From contig JAVSML010024434.1 in assembly GCA_038503035.1 (NCBI GenBank), forward strand, positions 124,001-188,000: DNA of 64,000 nucleotides, written 5' to 3'. The notes beneath the pieces were generated by a model. That model was not told the DNA's origin. It ran no database searches and worked only from the letters and a program-made list of their open reading frames with translations. Both the position numbers and the translations under genes were made by a program. The DNA is from Crocodylus rhombifer. Taxonomy: Eukaryota > Chordata > Crocodylia > Crocodylidae. Positions within the stretch are counted from its first letter, which is position 1. Each line of letters opens with the position of its first letter. This document shows, one piece after another, positions 37,701-46,529 of the stretch.

Positions 37701-38399
37701 CCTCCACCAATCAGTGGTGAGGGGCAGGGCCCCCATGAAGTGCCCACAAAATGAGCTCTGAACACCACCAGTAGACCACGAAAACCCTTTATCTTGCTGC
37801 AACTTAGTTAGGTTCCTATCTCGAAGCATCCAACAAAAAAGGGACCTGAGCTGCTTCAAAATCCAAAGCCAGGTGTCCTGGCTGTTATTTTTCAGACTCC
37901 ATAAGGTCTGGTCCACTTCCTTGAAAAATCATTAGGAAACAGCAGGGCAAAACACTGCTAAAATCCCCTAGCCTTTGGTGGGGTTAGTGTCAAGCCCTAA
38001 ATTTCCAAACAGCAGGTCATTCTTATCATGTGTGTTTTGTGGCTTCATTCTCCAGGGCAGAAGTGTGAACTCTGGCTCTGCGGATGTGTCTTTACTTTGG
38101 CTGATGTCCTGCTGGGAGCCACACTGCACCGCCTCAAGTTTCTAGGACTTTCTAAGAAATACTGGGAAGATGGCAGCAGACCCAACCTACAGTCTTTCTT
38201 TGACAGGATACAAAAACGCTTTGCCTTCAGGAAAGTTTTAGGAGACATACACACCACCCTCCTCTCAGCCGTGGTGCCCAACGCTTTCAGGCTGGTCAAA
38301 CGGAAACCCCCGTCCTTCTTCGGAGCTTCCTTCCTCATGGGATCTCTGGGAGGAATGGGATATTTTGCTTATTGGTATTTAAAGAAAAAATACATCTAA
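8156..38399 (+). CDS. GDAP1L1: GDAP1L1, ganglioside-induced differentiation-associated protein 1-like 1 (exons 2-6; exon 1 outside the window)
   Basis: Five exons join in frame: 8156-8348, 15822-15995, 26916-27013, 27719-27833 and 38056-38399. All internal borders are GT/AG and the phases (1,1,0,1) are compatible. They encode 307 residues ending in TAA, which equals the mammalian 367-residue protein minus its 60-residue first exon. I therefore number residues from V61. The protein belongs to the GDAP1 branch of the GST fold: an N-terminal thioredoxin-like part (cis-Pro site EEVPVI, P99), a family-specific helical insertion (exons 3-5), a GST C-terminal helix with N-capping box TLAD (267-270), and a hydrophobic tail (about 340-361) before the final LKKKYI. 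By family knowledge it is neuronal, largely cytosolic, can associate with mitochondria, and has no established enzymatic reaction. No frameshift or stop is seen, so the gene looks functional. The FITM2 neighbour supports orthology with GDAP1L1 rather than GDAP1. Confidence 0.97.
11505..11605 (-). mobile_element. Penelope-type retroelement tail (inverted)
   Basis: Read on the - strand it gives ctgaagaagtaagctattg, atgaaagcttctgtc and ttagtctataaggtaccact. This is the terminal sequence commonly left by Penelope-like and related elements in reptiles. The copy at 52905-53020 is the same tail on the + strand. Confidence 0.5.
12183..12262 (+). mobile_element. CR1 3' tail
   Basis: gggctggacccgatgatctg followed by cagggtccctttcagcccct and taacatctatgaaac. 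Practically the same end occurs on the CR1 at 56.6 kb, so the two belong to one CR1 subfamily. Confidence 0.85.
14258..14332 (+). mobile_element. CR1 3' tail
   Basis: gggcattggactagatgacc, catcccttccaacgct and tatgattctatata are the last 70 bases of a CR1 element. Severely 5' truncated. Confidence 0.8.
14488..14735 (+). repeat. MIR-like SINE
   Basis: Shows the tRNA-related start (ggttactgcactggattgg, ctgattcctggctctgcc), then gcaaagtcactta, cttttccagatgcaaaatgg and a cagagggttgtgaagac end. The order agrees with a nearly full-length MIR. Confidence 0.7.
15822..15995 (+). CDS. GDAP1L1: GDAP1L1 exon 3
   Basis: Acceptor gcatttcag ends at 15821 and donor gtaagt starts at 15996. The exon is 174 nt, phase 1 in and phase 1 out. 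It encodes residues 125-182 plus one base. Recognisable segments are MQYRELLDSLPMDAYTHG and ILHPELTTDSMIPKYATAEI. The latter is highly conserved in GDAP1 and GDAP1L1 and begins the GST C-terminal half. The beginning (ENVAQLIPEPGSLLHS) is the least conserved part of this exon relative to mammals. Confidence 0.97.
19007..19819. mobile_element. hAT-type non-autonomous transposon (family B, 813 bp)
   Basis: A perfect 8-bp duplication ttgtagag flanks it at 18999-19006 and 19820-19827. The left terminus CAGGGGTGGGTAAT is matched by the inverted right terminus CGTGGGTGGGCAG. The first 60 bases are shared with the small element at 60965-61150. A perfect 22-bp inverted repeat lies inside at 19041-19062 and 19101-19122, spaced by 38 bp. 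The interior is GC-rich and yields long open frames on both strands without any transposase motif. Confidence 0.85.
19041..19122. repeat. 22-bp perfect inverted repeat inside family B element
   Basis: The arm at 19041-19062 (ttagggag...tgagctgt) is exactly the reverse complement of 19101-19122, with a 38-bp loop. The left arm is part of the conserved family B end, so the right arm looks like an inverted partial duplication. Confidence 0.9.
19830..20353. mobile_element. Putative DNA transposon abutting family B (about 524 bp)
   Basis: The left end TAGGCCGTGTGTAGACAAAA corresponds to the reverse complement of the right end, TAGTGGTGTGTGTAGATGGA, with ..AACAAG.. following in both. The putative 8-bp flanks gtagagcc and ctagatgc agree only at 5 of 8 positions, so the ends are probable, not proven. 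There is no transposase frame. Confidence 0.5.
21623..21696. repeat. GT/CA-rich microsatellite
   Basis: Imperfect alternating purine-pyrimidine run with (TG)n, then a mirrored (CA)n part. It lies in GDAP1L1 intron 3. Confidence 0.9.
21735..21796 (+). mobile_element. CR1 3' tail
   Basis: gggagctggactagaggacc then ctgaagtccctttcaaccct and a ttctgtgatttt end, again a CR1 terminal remnant. Confidence 0.75.
22220..22690. mobile_element. hAT-type non-autonomous transposon (family C, 471 bp)
   Basis: Flanks ggaggaat (22212-22219) and ggaggaac (22691-22698) agree at 7 of 8 bases. Left terminus TAGATGACCACC mirrors the right terminus, read inverted as TAGGGTGACCATC. The interior is GC-rich, non-coding and has no transposase. 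A related end may be present near 51903. Confidence 0.7.
22842..22950 (+). repeat. Ancient interspersed repeat (same family as 3518)
   Basis: gtggtagtgcctaagaggcc followed by actgatgggccaggacatcc corresponds to the block at 3518 in the same orientation. Family name not certain. Confidence 0.45.
23221..23277. repeat. (GT)n/(GC)n alternating microsatellite with Z-DNA potential
   Basis: A 57-bp run of strictly alternating purine and pyrimidine, mixing gtgt, gcgc and acgc. It contains an internal gcgcgcgc core. Alternating CG/TG is the classical Z-DNA forming composition. Confidence 0.85.
23976..24009. repeat. (CTGCC)n pentanucleotide array
   Basis: About seven perfect CTGCC units in succession. 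Confidence 0.95.
24480..24665. mobile_element. Possible hAT-type fragment
   Basis: ggccagcaaggtatctag at the left and atccagccttggcct at the right are imperfect inverted copies. The interior (tggccctgggtaaa...ggtggccgcccag) is partly self-complementary. No matching 8-bp flank was found, so this is tentative. Confidence 0.35.
26140..26235 (-). repeat. Ancient interspersed repeat, inverted copy
   Basis: gtgtagcacctagttcagtg followed by tgctactgtaatacaa and a short (aat)n tail is the reverse complement of the block at 3518. Confidence 0.5.
26916..27013 (+). CDS. GDAP1L1: GDAP1L1 exon 4
   Basis: Acceptor ctctcatcag ends at 26915 and donor gtaagg starts at 27014. The exon is 98 nt, phase 1 in and phase 0 out. 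It encodes residues 183-215: RHLANASTELMKLDHDDEP followed by QLSEPYLSKQKKLM. This acidic-to-basic stretch lies in the helical insertion that sets the GDAP1 family apart from ordinary GSTs. DHDDEP stands where mammals have DHEEEP, a conservative change. Confidence 0.96.
27014..27718 (+). other. GDAP1L1: GDAP1L1 intron 4
   Basis: A 705-bp intron, the shortest of the gene, from gtaagg to catttag. I recognise no repeat or additional exon in it. Confidence 0.9.
27719..27833 (+). CDS. GDAP1L1: GDAP1L1 exon 5
   Basis: Acceptor tttcatttag ends at 27718 and donor gtaggc starts at 27834. The exon is 115 nt, phase 0 in and phase 1 out. It encodes residues 216-253 plus one base: AKILEHDNVNYLKKILGEL, then an amphipathic helix MVLDQIEAELEKRKLEYQ. 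The strongly charged helix belongs to the GST-C-like half. All residues read through without a stop. Confidence 0.97.
29104..29925 (-). mobile_element. CR1 retrotransposon, 5' truncated, with degenerate reverse transcriptase end
   Basis: Read on the - strand, 29890-29498 and 29540-29193 encode the C-terminal part of CR1 ORF2. Landmarks are FNKDKCRELHLG, EAERDLGV, LLPLYAALVRPQLEYCVQ, then RLRDLNLFSLQKRRLRGDLV and FRLDIRKNYFTVRVARAWN. One frame change near 29500-29540 separates the halves and the catalytic part of the enzyme is missing. The 3' end is the CATAGAATCAATGAG tail at 29104. The element is dead. Confidence 0.92.
30280..31008 (+). mobile_element. CR1 3' tail split by a hAT-type insertion
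   Basis: Left piece 30280-30396 ends gggggttggattagat and right piece 30954-31008 resumes gattgggtgagttctggagg, then tcccttccagccctcc. Joined they form an ordinary CR1 tail. This proves that the 557-bp intervening element arrived later. Confidence 0.75.
30397..30953. mobile_element. hAT-type non-autonomous transposon nested in CR1 (family D, 557 bp)
   Basis: Termini are CAGAGGTTCCCAACC on the left and, inverted, CAGTAGTTCCCAACC on the right. The flanking octamers gattagat (30389-30396) and gattgggt (30954-30961) agree at 6 of 8 bases. The target is a CR1 tail that is contiguous once the element is removed. This TIR resembles those of Charlie-type hAT elements. The interior is GC-rich with a G-run (about 30620-30636) and no transposase. 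Confidence 0.8.
31190..31375 (-). repeat. MIR-like SINE, inverted
   Basis: ccaaagtcacacagcaagcc followed by gtcagagccggggctagaac and a taagtagctttta.. segment gives the reverse-complement of MIR. The core is well preserved. Confidence 0.7.
32165..32280 (-). repeat. Ancient interspersed repeat, inverted copy
   Basis: ttgcaagtcctttggggcag, then cacttggcgcacactctgg and a final aagctacaaaaaataacaac follow the 3518/26140 family in inverted orientation. Confidence 0.45.
32680..32965 (-). mobile_element. CR1 3' part, inverted
   Basis: Starts with catagaatcatagact, the inverted CR1 tail, then ctggaagggacatgtaagat and ctggtcccctccatgggcag. It ends around cttttgaaacttgtcctcc. About 285 bp of 3' sequence. 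Confidence 0.85.
33290..33307. repeat. (TA)n microsatellite
   Basis: Eighteen bases of perfect TA repeat. Confidence 0.95.
34719..34795. repeat. Composite A-run, (TA)n and (ATCC)n microsatellite
   Basis: A run of about 14 A is followed by about 22 TA units (34734-34778) and five ATCC units. The open frames reading Ile-Tyr alternately over it are not genes. Confidence 0.97.
35992..36321 (+). pseudogene. Decayed GIY-YIG endonuclease domain of the Penelope-like element
   Basis: This frame stays open for 109 codons to TGA at 36319-36321. It opens with cysteines in a C-x4-C-x2-C arrangement (CQDKECKPC), and continues to HIIHCTKCPDGKYVGETKQ, then RMNAHWKSIKDKN, GAHLSQDNHS and DLSVLILRGN. C-x2-C followed by YVGET and an R-M-x-x-H helix is the Penelope version of the GIY-YIG nuclease core. 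Homologous-looking residues continue in the same frame after the TGA (AYELHFITYWVQK) until a second stop. There is no start codon and no reverse transcriptase, so it is a relic. Confidence 0.7.
36797..37056. mobile_element. Short DNA element inserted in the Penelope-like terminal repeat
   Basis: The left inverted copy reads on without interruption through ...caactactcagttggtc, while here caactac and agttggtc are about 260 bp apart. The insert begins cggggtcggcccaca and ends ggatgggccggctctgcc, an imperfect inverted pair (gggtcggccca / gagccggccca). No convincing target duplication was found. The interior is GC-rich. Confidence 0.6.
38056..38399 (+). CDS. GDAP1L1: GDAP1L1 exon 6 (terminal coding exon)
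   Basis: Acceptor ttctccag ends at 38055 and the TAA stop is 38397-38399. It supplies the last bases of codon 254 and residues 255-367. It carries the GST C-terminal core helix CVFTLADVLLGATLHRL (N-capping box T267 to D270), then SKKYWEDGSRPNLQSFFDRI and the near-invariant FRKVLGDIHTTLLSAV. It finishes with RLVKRKPPSFFGASFLMGSL and YFAYWYLKKKYI. The hydrophobic stretch of about 22 residues near the end matches the membrane-targeting tail of GDAP1, followed by lysines. Confidence 0.98.
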
Positions 38400-39480
38400 T
38401 GCTGGCTCTTTGGTGTTTAGTTTGGTGTCTGTGCTGTGTGAAATCATGATGAATCCTCAGTAACTGTAATGAAATTTGAAGCAAGATATGAATACTTATT
38501 GTTAATGTAACATTCCATAGTCTAGAAGTAGAAACTTATACCGCAAGGAAATAAGGCAACAAAAATAAGTCAACTTGTAAATGCCTTTTTTTTAGGTTGA
38601 AGTATTAAACTGTAGTGAACGTCGCGTGTTGCGCTCGGGCGTTGACTGGGCTCCCACACCCGCCGCGGTGTGGAACAGCCTCCAGAGTAGGCAGATTCTG
38701 GTGGCAGAGAGATGGCCACCCCGGATGGTTTCCCAAGCACCAGGTTAAACAATGGGATCTGGATACTCTGTTCTGTACATTTACGTTTTCAAAATGTTCG
38801 TTGGCCGCATCACACATTTCACAGGTGCAAGTAGCAGAGACTCTCCTCGTAGACACTCCTATGTTGTTGTCAGCTGGGGCTTTGTCTGGAAGCAGGGAAG
38901 GCAGAGCCAGTGGGGGGAAGAGACAGTAGATGGGCAATGTCAAAGTGGTTTTGCATTATTTAAGTGTCCCTTTTTCTATTATTTCCATGAAATCTGGTGT
39001 TTTTAATTGAGCTGCTCTTAGAATGTATCCACTTTCTATGTTGGTTTTTTAAAAAATGTTTAACTTGTGTCTTTTACTAAAAGCCACATTTGTTTCCCTC
39101 ATATAAATTATGTTAACTTCTAGTCTGAATTCCATTTTATAGGAGTTTTTTTGTTTTGTTTTTTAGCCTCATGGCTCTGTGACTTGAATATCCTTTCATG
39201 GATTTGCAAAGCATCTTTCACTGACTGAGCATCGAGACTGAAAAATGCAGCCATTTTCAGAACTTTTCAGCACTTTCCTGAAGATGCTATGGCTTTCTCT
39301 TTCATTGGGAGCTCGTTTCAGTAATTTTCTTGCTGTGTATTTTCTTAGAGACACTTTGCACAGAACCGCATTTATCACTTTCTTGTGCCTTTTGCATGTT
39401 GGAAAGAAAAATGGGCGTCACTGCTACTCATGCTTAGAAAACTCTGAGATTCTAAATAAACCATATGGGAGGAGTAACTG
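38400..39480 (+). other. GDAP1L1: GDAP1L1 3' UTR (inferred)
   Basis: Repeat-poor sequence directly after the stop codon. Possible poly(A) signals on the + strand are ATTAAA at 38604-38609 and AATAAA at 39455-39460; another AATAAA at 40582-40587 would lengthen the UTR. The sequence around 39470-39540 is T/G-rich, as a downstream element would be. The end chosen here is an inference from the hexamer and the UTR may be longer. Confidence 0.45.
39455..39460 (+). promoter_or_regulatory. Candidate polyadenylation signal AATAAA for GDAP1L1
   Basis: Exact AATAAA about 1.06 kb after the GDAP1L1 stop codon, followed by T/G-rich sequence. This is the first canonical hexamer after the stop that I noticed; the ATTAAA variant at 38604-38609 is an earlier alternative. 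Confidence 0.4.
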
Positions 39481-40369
39481 CTTTACATTTCTAAATGTGT
39501 TTGATATCCTTTGATGCTTATTTCAAGGTGGATCAGTGTGTGTTGAGACTTCAGGTCGGTTTGTGCTGTTTCTCATACAGTATGGGTTGATATAGAGCCC
39601 ATGAAGAAGTAATATACAGTCCCTATATTTTCTAGATAATTTTTCTCTTATTACTGAACTGCTTAGAATGTCTTTGCTTTTGCTTACAGATGCAAGGCTA
39701 TTAATCAGTGGTAAATAGCTGTGCATCTTGGGACTTGGGAACTTAGACAAGCACTGTGTAAGTGATGGTATTTTATTGTGCCTCTGACACGAAGAGGGGA
39801 AAATGATCTTTATGCATCTGAAAGACAGAGGATTTCACAGTGGCTTCAGTGCTCAGCTTGTCATAAAAAGTTTCTAAAAGTGACACAAAGGACCAATGCA
39901 TACATCTGGACAAATGCACAGGCAAAAATACATACATGTATTCCAAATATTCATGGTTAATTATCTCAGCCACACACACACACTTGAGTGTACACCTATC
40001 TACTTTGCATCAAGTCACACCTAGCTTAGGTGCTTTCCTAATGACATAGGCTTATATTTTTCAGCATTTAACTGTGTGTACAGTCATTGGCTCTTGCAAA
40101 AAAATCCAAATTCAGCAGCTGTACATGAAACAGGCCAATTACAGATAAAGATACAGTGACATTACCAACTGGGGGCAGAGCTAAAAGCATAAAAGTGTTC
40201 TTACAAATATTGCTGGGGTGTCTGTGGAAATGTGTTAGAAATCTGGCCTAGAGTATCAAATAGAAGTGATAGGATACAATTTGAGGGATGACTGAAGAAA
40301 AGAAGAGGCTCCTAATTTTAATTCTTCATTTTAAAAGCTAAAAGGGACAACTTTCTACAGACCTATGAG

Positions 40370-40540
40370 TGACTGGTGCCTCCTGAACCACGGAAGCTGC
40401 TGACCCTGGCAGGGAGGGCACCAGCCCTACCAACAGCATCAGTGTCGGCCACCAGAGGGAGCACAGGCCCCATTAGAGGGGGCATGTGCACCCCCTACCA
40501 GTCACCTTGGTTGGCCAAGGTCCATTAGGGAGGCCTGGGA
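40370..40540. repeat. Repeat-like block with short inverted ends
   Basis: gtgactggtgcctcc at the left and ccccctaccagtcac at the right are inverted. Similar ending (gcatgtgcaccc) occurs at about 22170-22200. Possibly another non-autonomous DNA element, but no flanking duplication could be seen. Confidence 0.35.
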
Positions 40541-42534
40541 GAAGCTTACACTAGCAGTGCACATGTTGTGCCTATTGTGAGAATAAATAGAGAGCTTTGT
40601 GCTCTGGGATGTCAATCAGAAGTATAAATCGTAGGTGGAGTTAGTACTTATGAATATACTTAAGGCCAACTTGTATTTTAAATGGATGTTGAAGAAATTG
40701 AACTTCCCAGCACTACAAAGCTTTAAGTCAAATCAGCGTGAGCCGCTTCAAAATGTTGTGCCAGGAAACCACATGAATTGCTCAGCTCTCCCCAGTTCTA
40801 CTGAAGATCTTCAGATATTGTGAGCATAGAACTCACTGACAAGTCACTGCGTAAGTAATCAGAGGATAAGACACTGCTTGGAACATCAAAAATAACTCTC
40901 CAAATTCTGTGCAGAAGGTCAGAGTCTGACTTGGCTCCTATTGAAAACTCTGGCAAAGCTCCCATTGTTTCAGCAAGGAAGACTCAAGTTCTGTGGCCAC
41001 AATTTGGCAAACTACATCTCTACACAAAGCACTTAAACATCTGCTTAACATCGCACGCATGAGGAACTCACATTTACTTTAAGTGGATTTTGTGAACTGG
41101 AATGGGTTCTTACAGGGGTTTACGTGCTTTGGTGAATCGAAGCCCAAATGACCAGACCTAAGGAATTCAGACCAGTCCATTTCCAACAGTAAATATTACT
41201 AGCAACAGGTTTATAGCTCATGCAAGATAAAAACAGTTTTACCTTGAACTTTTGTTCAGTCCGAAACAAATGCATTATTGTCCTTCGTATATTTGACTCT
41301 TTTGGTTCTTGCTTTGGATTCCTGGCATGCTCAACTGACCTTATACTTTGTTTTATGATATTACTTTTTATTACATAAGGACAGCTTTCACTATGAGGAA
41401 TTAACATTTGGCTTCTTAAATGTCTTGGATAGGGAAACAATAACATAATAATACATAACTCAGATGCATAATTAGCAAACAAATCAGATGTATAACTTAT
41501 TCATCAAAACTCAGATTTATTTATTATTTATTGCATTTAGTAAAATCAAACTGTGACAACCAGGGAAATCAGTATTGAATGAAGCCTGTAGCTATTCATA
41601 TATTACAGTCGAGTGCTGTGTGTACAGAAAATTTTGATTGCAGCTGTCAGTTCTGAAGCAGTTTGCTTTTCCTTTGGCTTCATTTTAATATTGAATAATT
41701 CTTGATTTCCAGACATCAGGTTCAGTATCAGCAATGAATTGGTCTCTGAACTACTCTGTTTACTGTTGGCTGAGAATATGCTGCTGCTGCATTTGTCAGA
41801 GCAGCATATTCATCATCTAGTCTAGTGCATGTGGATGATGACTGGGTTCAGCTCCTGACTGAGCGACTTAGGTAAACCCTGTGCCTGGGTTTATCCATCC
41901 AGAGCTTGTGGAGAACAGCGCTTACCAACCTCACAGTGAGGTATGGAGGCTTTTTGTTCAAAAAATGGATAGGGACTTCCAGATGAAGAAACTGTTCATC
42001 TGCCATACTGAGGATCAAATCCGTCCCTGGCGTTATGCAGCAGAAATCAGTAAGAATTACACCAGGGATGCATATGGACCAAAGAGTCACCTTTCTCCTA
42101 ATAATTCAGGGTCACAACTGATGTGATTGGCTACCACAGATGAGGCAATGAGATTTAGAGCAGAGGGTGCTTGAGGAATGAAGATGTAAATCAACGTCAG
42201 GATTTTGACAGTATCAAAATGGCTAGGTTTACGGGATAGTTTAGGAAAGCTTGTCTGCAGGCTGACAGAAGGGATTACCGAGAGCGAACTCCAAAAGCCC
42301 ATAGTGCTACTCAGACCATAGTGGTTCAAAGGGCAGCATTATTCACCCATTGGCAGTCACTATATATGGCACAGAATAATAGAAAAGGAACACAGGATAT
42401 GGAAAAGACACTACAATAGTTATGTCTGCTATAGCTCATGGACTGTCTCCGCAGATATAGCCCATCCATGCTCTTTACCTGGGGCTATCTCCATACACAG
42501 CCAATTAGACTCACTGGCCACCCTGAATCAGAAA

Positions 42535-42790
42535 AAGGGAGAGCTGGAAGGGCTCATATGGTTCAACTGAGGCATATCTAAATTGTCCTAGGCAGTTGTT
42601 TATCTAACCTGTTGCTAAAAATCTCCAATACAGGAACCTCCACAATCTGCCTGAGTAGCCTGTTCAAGTGCATCATCAACTCTCACAGAGTGGTTTTCCT
42701 AGTACAAAACTTTCCTTGCTGCAGATTAAGCTGATTCCTTCTTGTCCTTCCCCCAGAGGCCTTGAGGAGATTCACTCCTTCCTTCGCCTG
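42535..42790 (-). mobile_element. Old CR1-like 3' part, inverted
   Basis: gagctggaagggctcatatg, ccagcac-poor sequence, then ctccacaatctgcctgagta and ttccttcttgtccttccccc follow the order of an inverted CR1 3' end. Clearly older (more diverged) than those at 29 and 63 kb. Confidence 0.6.
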
Positions 42791-43519
42791 CCCTACCCCT
42801 GAAGCATATAAACATACCTCCTACCGAGAGCTCTAGCATTTCCACAGGTGTCAAGCTGTTCCTTTCATCAAGACTGAGTTAATCCACAGGGACAAGAAGC
42901 CCCAAGACCTGACTCTCAGCAGGCCCAACTGCACTGATGTCCCCAGCACCAAAGCCAGTCAAGTTACATCTATCAAGAGTTTGGCCTTGATAACTAAAGG
43001 CTTGCTCCACCTTGCCCTTCTTAGAGGTTCCCAACCTTCTGGGGCTAGTGTTGGTTTGTGACCAGTCAGTGCCCCCTTGTCAGGGTGCCCAGGCTTGCAT
43101 CCTATCATTTCCTCCCAAAGTCTCCTCTTCTCTCCTCCTTTCTACCTCTTCACTCTACAGTTTTGCAATTGTGCTTTTCAGTTCTGGTTCTTCTCTATCT
43201 CCCCGGTTCATCCCTTCCACTTCTTTCTCAGTCTCCTTCCTTCAGTCATCTCTATCTTCTCAGTTCGCTTCCTACTTCTAATCACATTTTTCTGTTCACC
43301 CCACAGCGCATAACCGGCAACATATGAATACTGTGAAATGGGTATATCAGGAGCCTGGAGTCTGCAAAGCTCCTCTTCAATAGGGCCTTCTATGGATGTT
43401 TGGTGGGTTTCAGGTTCTCCTTAAAAGATGAAACCAAATAGCCCTTCCCTAAGGATGCAGTGACCAGGTACTGGTAGGGTCCTTTCCCCCCTTGCTTTTA
43501 CCTTTGAGATTTATAGGGT

Positions 43520-43668
43520 ATCCTTCGTGTTTTGGTTCTGCACCTTGTAGTAGTGGGTGAGAGTTTTAAGAAGTGATTTTAGGGAGTCCTTGGGTAAGTG
43601 GTTGCCAGCAAACAGTAGACTGGACTAGACAGCCCGGCAGGCTCCTTTGAGTCCTATGTTCCAGAGAA
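43520..43668 (+). mobile_element. Old CR1-like tail
   Basis: gtagactggactagacagcc then ggcaggctcctttgagtcct and atgttcc corresponds to a diverged CR1 3' terminus. Confidence 0.5.
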
Positions 43669-44401
43669 CAAACTCTATAGGACTCTCAGCCCCACAGTCA
43701 AACAGTAAAATCTTCTTTTGACAATATTTTTTCTCTTTTTTCTAGTCCTATTTCTTCTCTGCTCTAGAAGCTTCTCTCTGCTCCCCAGGGCTGCTCCTCA
43801 TGTCTCAATTCACCCCCACCTGATGACCAATTCCTTTTTCATTCTGGTTCAGTTCTTCTAATGAAATGACAGTGCAATGAAAGCTGTGCATCTGGGTGAA
43901 TGAATGAGACTCCCAGCTCAAGGGCATTCTGGAAACAGAAACAAGTATTTTGCAGAGTGAAATGCTGTCTCATGCATTCTTCCCTTTACACTGAACAGAG
44001 ACATTACTTTAGAGGCAGTCTTCAAGAACACATCCTATTACTGGTTTTTAAAAGCAATTTCTTCCCAGTGCCTACTCCCTCCTGGAGGTAACTATTTTTG
44101 TCTTCAATCTTCCTTTGGGGCTATGCTCCGTGCGTGCTGCTCCACATAAGGAAGCCATCAGACCTTAGAGAAGAAATGATGGGAGAGGTGCACAGTTCCC
44201 ATGTAACAAAAATTCAGACAGCTGAAGCGTTAGCTCACTACAGCCAAACACACAGGCAAAGTCGTACCCATTTTATCTTAGAAAGCTCGAGCCAGGTCCC
44301 ATGATTCCCAGGCCAAGTAGCCATCCAAGACAGTTCCAGACCCTAAAACGTAAGGGTACATCTTCAAAGCAGTAAAAGATGCAACTACAGCTCATGTTCA
44401 C

Positions 44402-44863
44402 TAGAGCTGTGCAAGGCTTTCCACCATGCTTCAGACCCTGCACCTATCTCTTTGAAACTTGGCAGGCTTCATGGCCTCAGCAAGGGCCACCACCCCTGCA
44501 GTTTTCACCCCCTTGTGGTGTAACACATACACGTGACATGAGTTTTGCTTTCAGGAATTTGGGGTGCAGTTCCCCCCAAGCCCCTGCACCGATCTTCTTG
44601 AAACCTGGCAGGATCCATGCTCTCACCAGAGGCTACCACCCCTGCAAGTTTAATCCAAATCAGACAAAAAACAAGAGTTATAGATATTTAATTTATTCCC
44701 CATTATACCCTATGGACAGATCTCCAAGGTTGCTCTGAAGCTCTAGAGCTGCTTCGGCTGGATCGAAGCAGGAACCTGGTTCAGAGCTCTGTATTGGATC
44801 ACTGGCATCCGAAGCAGCTGGATCCAAAACCAGATCAAATAGCTGCCTACTTGCACAGACCTA
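44402..44863. mobile_element. hAT-type non-autonomous DNA transposon (family A, short copy)
   Basis: Flanking octamers atgttcac (44394-44401) and attttcac (44864-44871) agree at 7 of 8 bases. Termini TAGAGCTGTGCAAG and, inverted, TAGGTCTGTGCAAG match the long copy at 4991. It holds two of the internal monomers (cctgcacctatctctttgaa and ccctgcaccgatcttcttga starts). The right part differs and is richer in gatccgaag words. It has no transposase. Confidence 0.8.
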
Positions 44864-46299
44864 ATTTTCACCTCCCCAAGCTAGCTTTAACCGCCTAGTT
44901 CAGATACTGCTAGCAGAGTAGCTGGGTTCTCAATACAGGCTGATCTGAAAACCTATGTAAATACTCAGGTAATTATCATAACAACTGCACTTTTACAGTG
45001 TCTGAGTTAGTTGGTCTAAAGTGCTAGCTGGGGTGTTTCATGAACTGCAGTCACATCTTTTGATTGCAACATGGATGTAACCCAACTATACCTCCCTCCC
45101 AATTACTATCTGTCAGGGCATGCAGGCCAGATTGAAAAAGGCACAGCACTAAAAATAAGGGCCTAAAGAAACCTTCAAGAAATGCTCATAGTTGCAAGTG
45201 TGAGAAGAAAAAAAGCAAGAAAGAAAAGTCTCTTTACCGTAAGCAGCCAGTCTGTTCCCTGCTGCCCAGTCCTTTGGCTAGTGCAGGTTTGCTCCTTGAA
45301 GCTTTTGCTCCATCCTTTTATACATGGTACACAAACAGGGTCTCAGCATTTCCATTCAGGGTCATGAGCCCTACAGAAATTCATTTACTGTGTATGACCT
45401 TGGAATAGAAGCTGGATCACAAAATGACAGGCGGTGAGGTCCCAGTCCAAAGACTAGGAATTGCTGCCCTTATTGCTTTGCCTAAGATCTAATGGGAAAT
45501 TGTGCTAAATAATGGAATTCATGTGTGCTGCCACTCACACTAATGCCTTCAACACCAGGCCACTCATTTTGCTTGTTGCAATAAAAGGCAACCATTGTAC
45601 ATCAGACAAACAGATCAAGTTCTACAAATATTTCAATTTGAAATCTGCCTAGTCACCTTTACAAAATCAGCAGCAGCAAAGACTCCTGCACCAAAAAACT
45701 TACTTTATTGGACATTTTAAATCTCTCTAACCTTTAAAATAAAATGCAATCAATTTTATTTGGTAAAAAACTGTGCCCTACTCTGCTCCAAATATACAAC
45801 CCACAAGAGCCAGCTGTGACCACAGGCTGCTGGGGAAGTGGTGGCTGGAATGCAGGAGACTTTGAAGAGCCACTAACTATAAACACAAGCAGCAAATAAA
45901 GTACTAAAACATTTCAAACCCAGAGAAACAACAGGTGCTTTTTTCTGGGCTCTATAGAGACCATTAAAACATGGAGGAAGGACCTTGAGTGTGGCTCAAA
46001 AGGCCAGTACTACTATTAGATGTGGGCAAAGCAACCTCTAAAAATGGGCAGCTGCATTTTAATTAACACAGTCAAAGGGCTACAAGACCACAGGCGACAG
46101 TGGTGGAGTCTCCCCTCTTCATAGGATGAGGCTGGTGAATGGCTCAGTCCGACACCAAAGAAGGGAGGCAAGTCTCACTCCTTTTAGAGGTCCTTGTTTA
46201 ATTTTGTCAGCACAGCTATCCCCCAAGCTACATTTGATGTGCCTGAAGTTTTGGCTCACTGGGGGCCCATAGTCTGTCAGGTCCATCATAAACTTCCTC

Positions 46300-46408
46300 A
46301 CATAACGAGCAAGTCTAGGACCTGGGCAGCAATGGCGGCAGTCACTCCCATTCTTATGCCTTAAAAATTGCTGCTCCGGGGCTTGTACTTTGGTTGCCCA
46401 CCCCTAGT
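46300..46408. mobile_element. Possible fragment of a family B-type hAT end
   Basis: ggttgcccacccctag at 46393-46407 equals the family B terminus in inverted form. A matching left end was not found securely (tagatgtgggcaaagc at 46018 is a candidate) and no 8-bp duplication is seen. Confidence 0.3.
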
Positions 46409-46529
46409 TATGTTACTGTATCACCTGCAATTTTCTGGTATGTTGTCCCCTCCAGACCCTACCTGAGTTTTGTTTCATACCTGAGCTTTCACTTTCACCC
46501 AAATACTGTCCACCACATGGAACCTTTTA

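Larger units (their letters stand above)
27834..38055 (+). other. GDAP1L1: GDAP1L1 intron 5
   Basis: A 10.2-kb intron from gtaggc to tctccag. It holds a minus-strand CR1 (29.1-29.9 kb), a CR1 tail split by a hAT-type insertion (30.3-31.0 kb), a minus CR1 tail (32.7-32.95 kb), AT-rich microsatellites (33.3 and 34.7 kb) and a Penelope-like element (35.9-37.15 kb). Segments 27.85-29.1, 31.4-32.1 and 37.2-38.0 kb show nothing identifiable. Confidence 0.85.
39481..45700. other. Intergenic DNA between the convergent GDAP1L1 and FITM2 genes
   Basis: No coding exon is recognised. The segment contains diverged CR1-like tails (about 42.54-42.79 and 43.5-43.67 kb), a small MIR-like piece near 41.85 kb, a repeat-like block at 40370-40540 with short inverted ends, and a complete hAT-type element at 44402-44863. 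The rest is AT-rich unique sequence. Segment 43080-43300 is pyrimidine-rich and gives only low-complexity open frames. Confidence 0.7.

Noticed and set aside
43012..43327. Three staggered Ser/Leu/Phe-rich frames resembling membrane proteins
   Set aside because: A pyrimidine-rich stretch gives Ser/Leu/Phe in every frame; not a gene.
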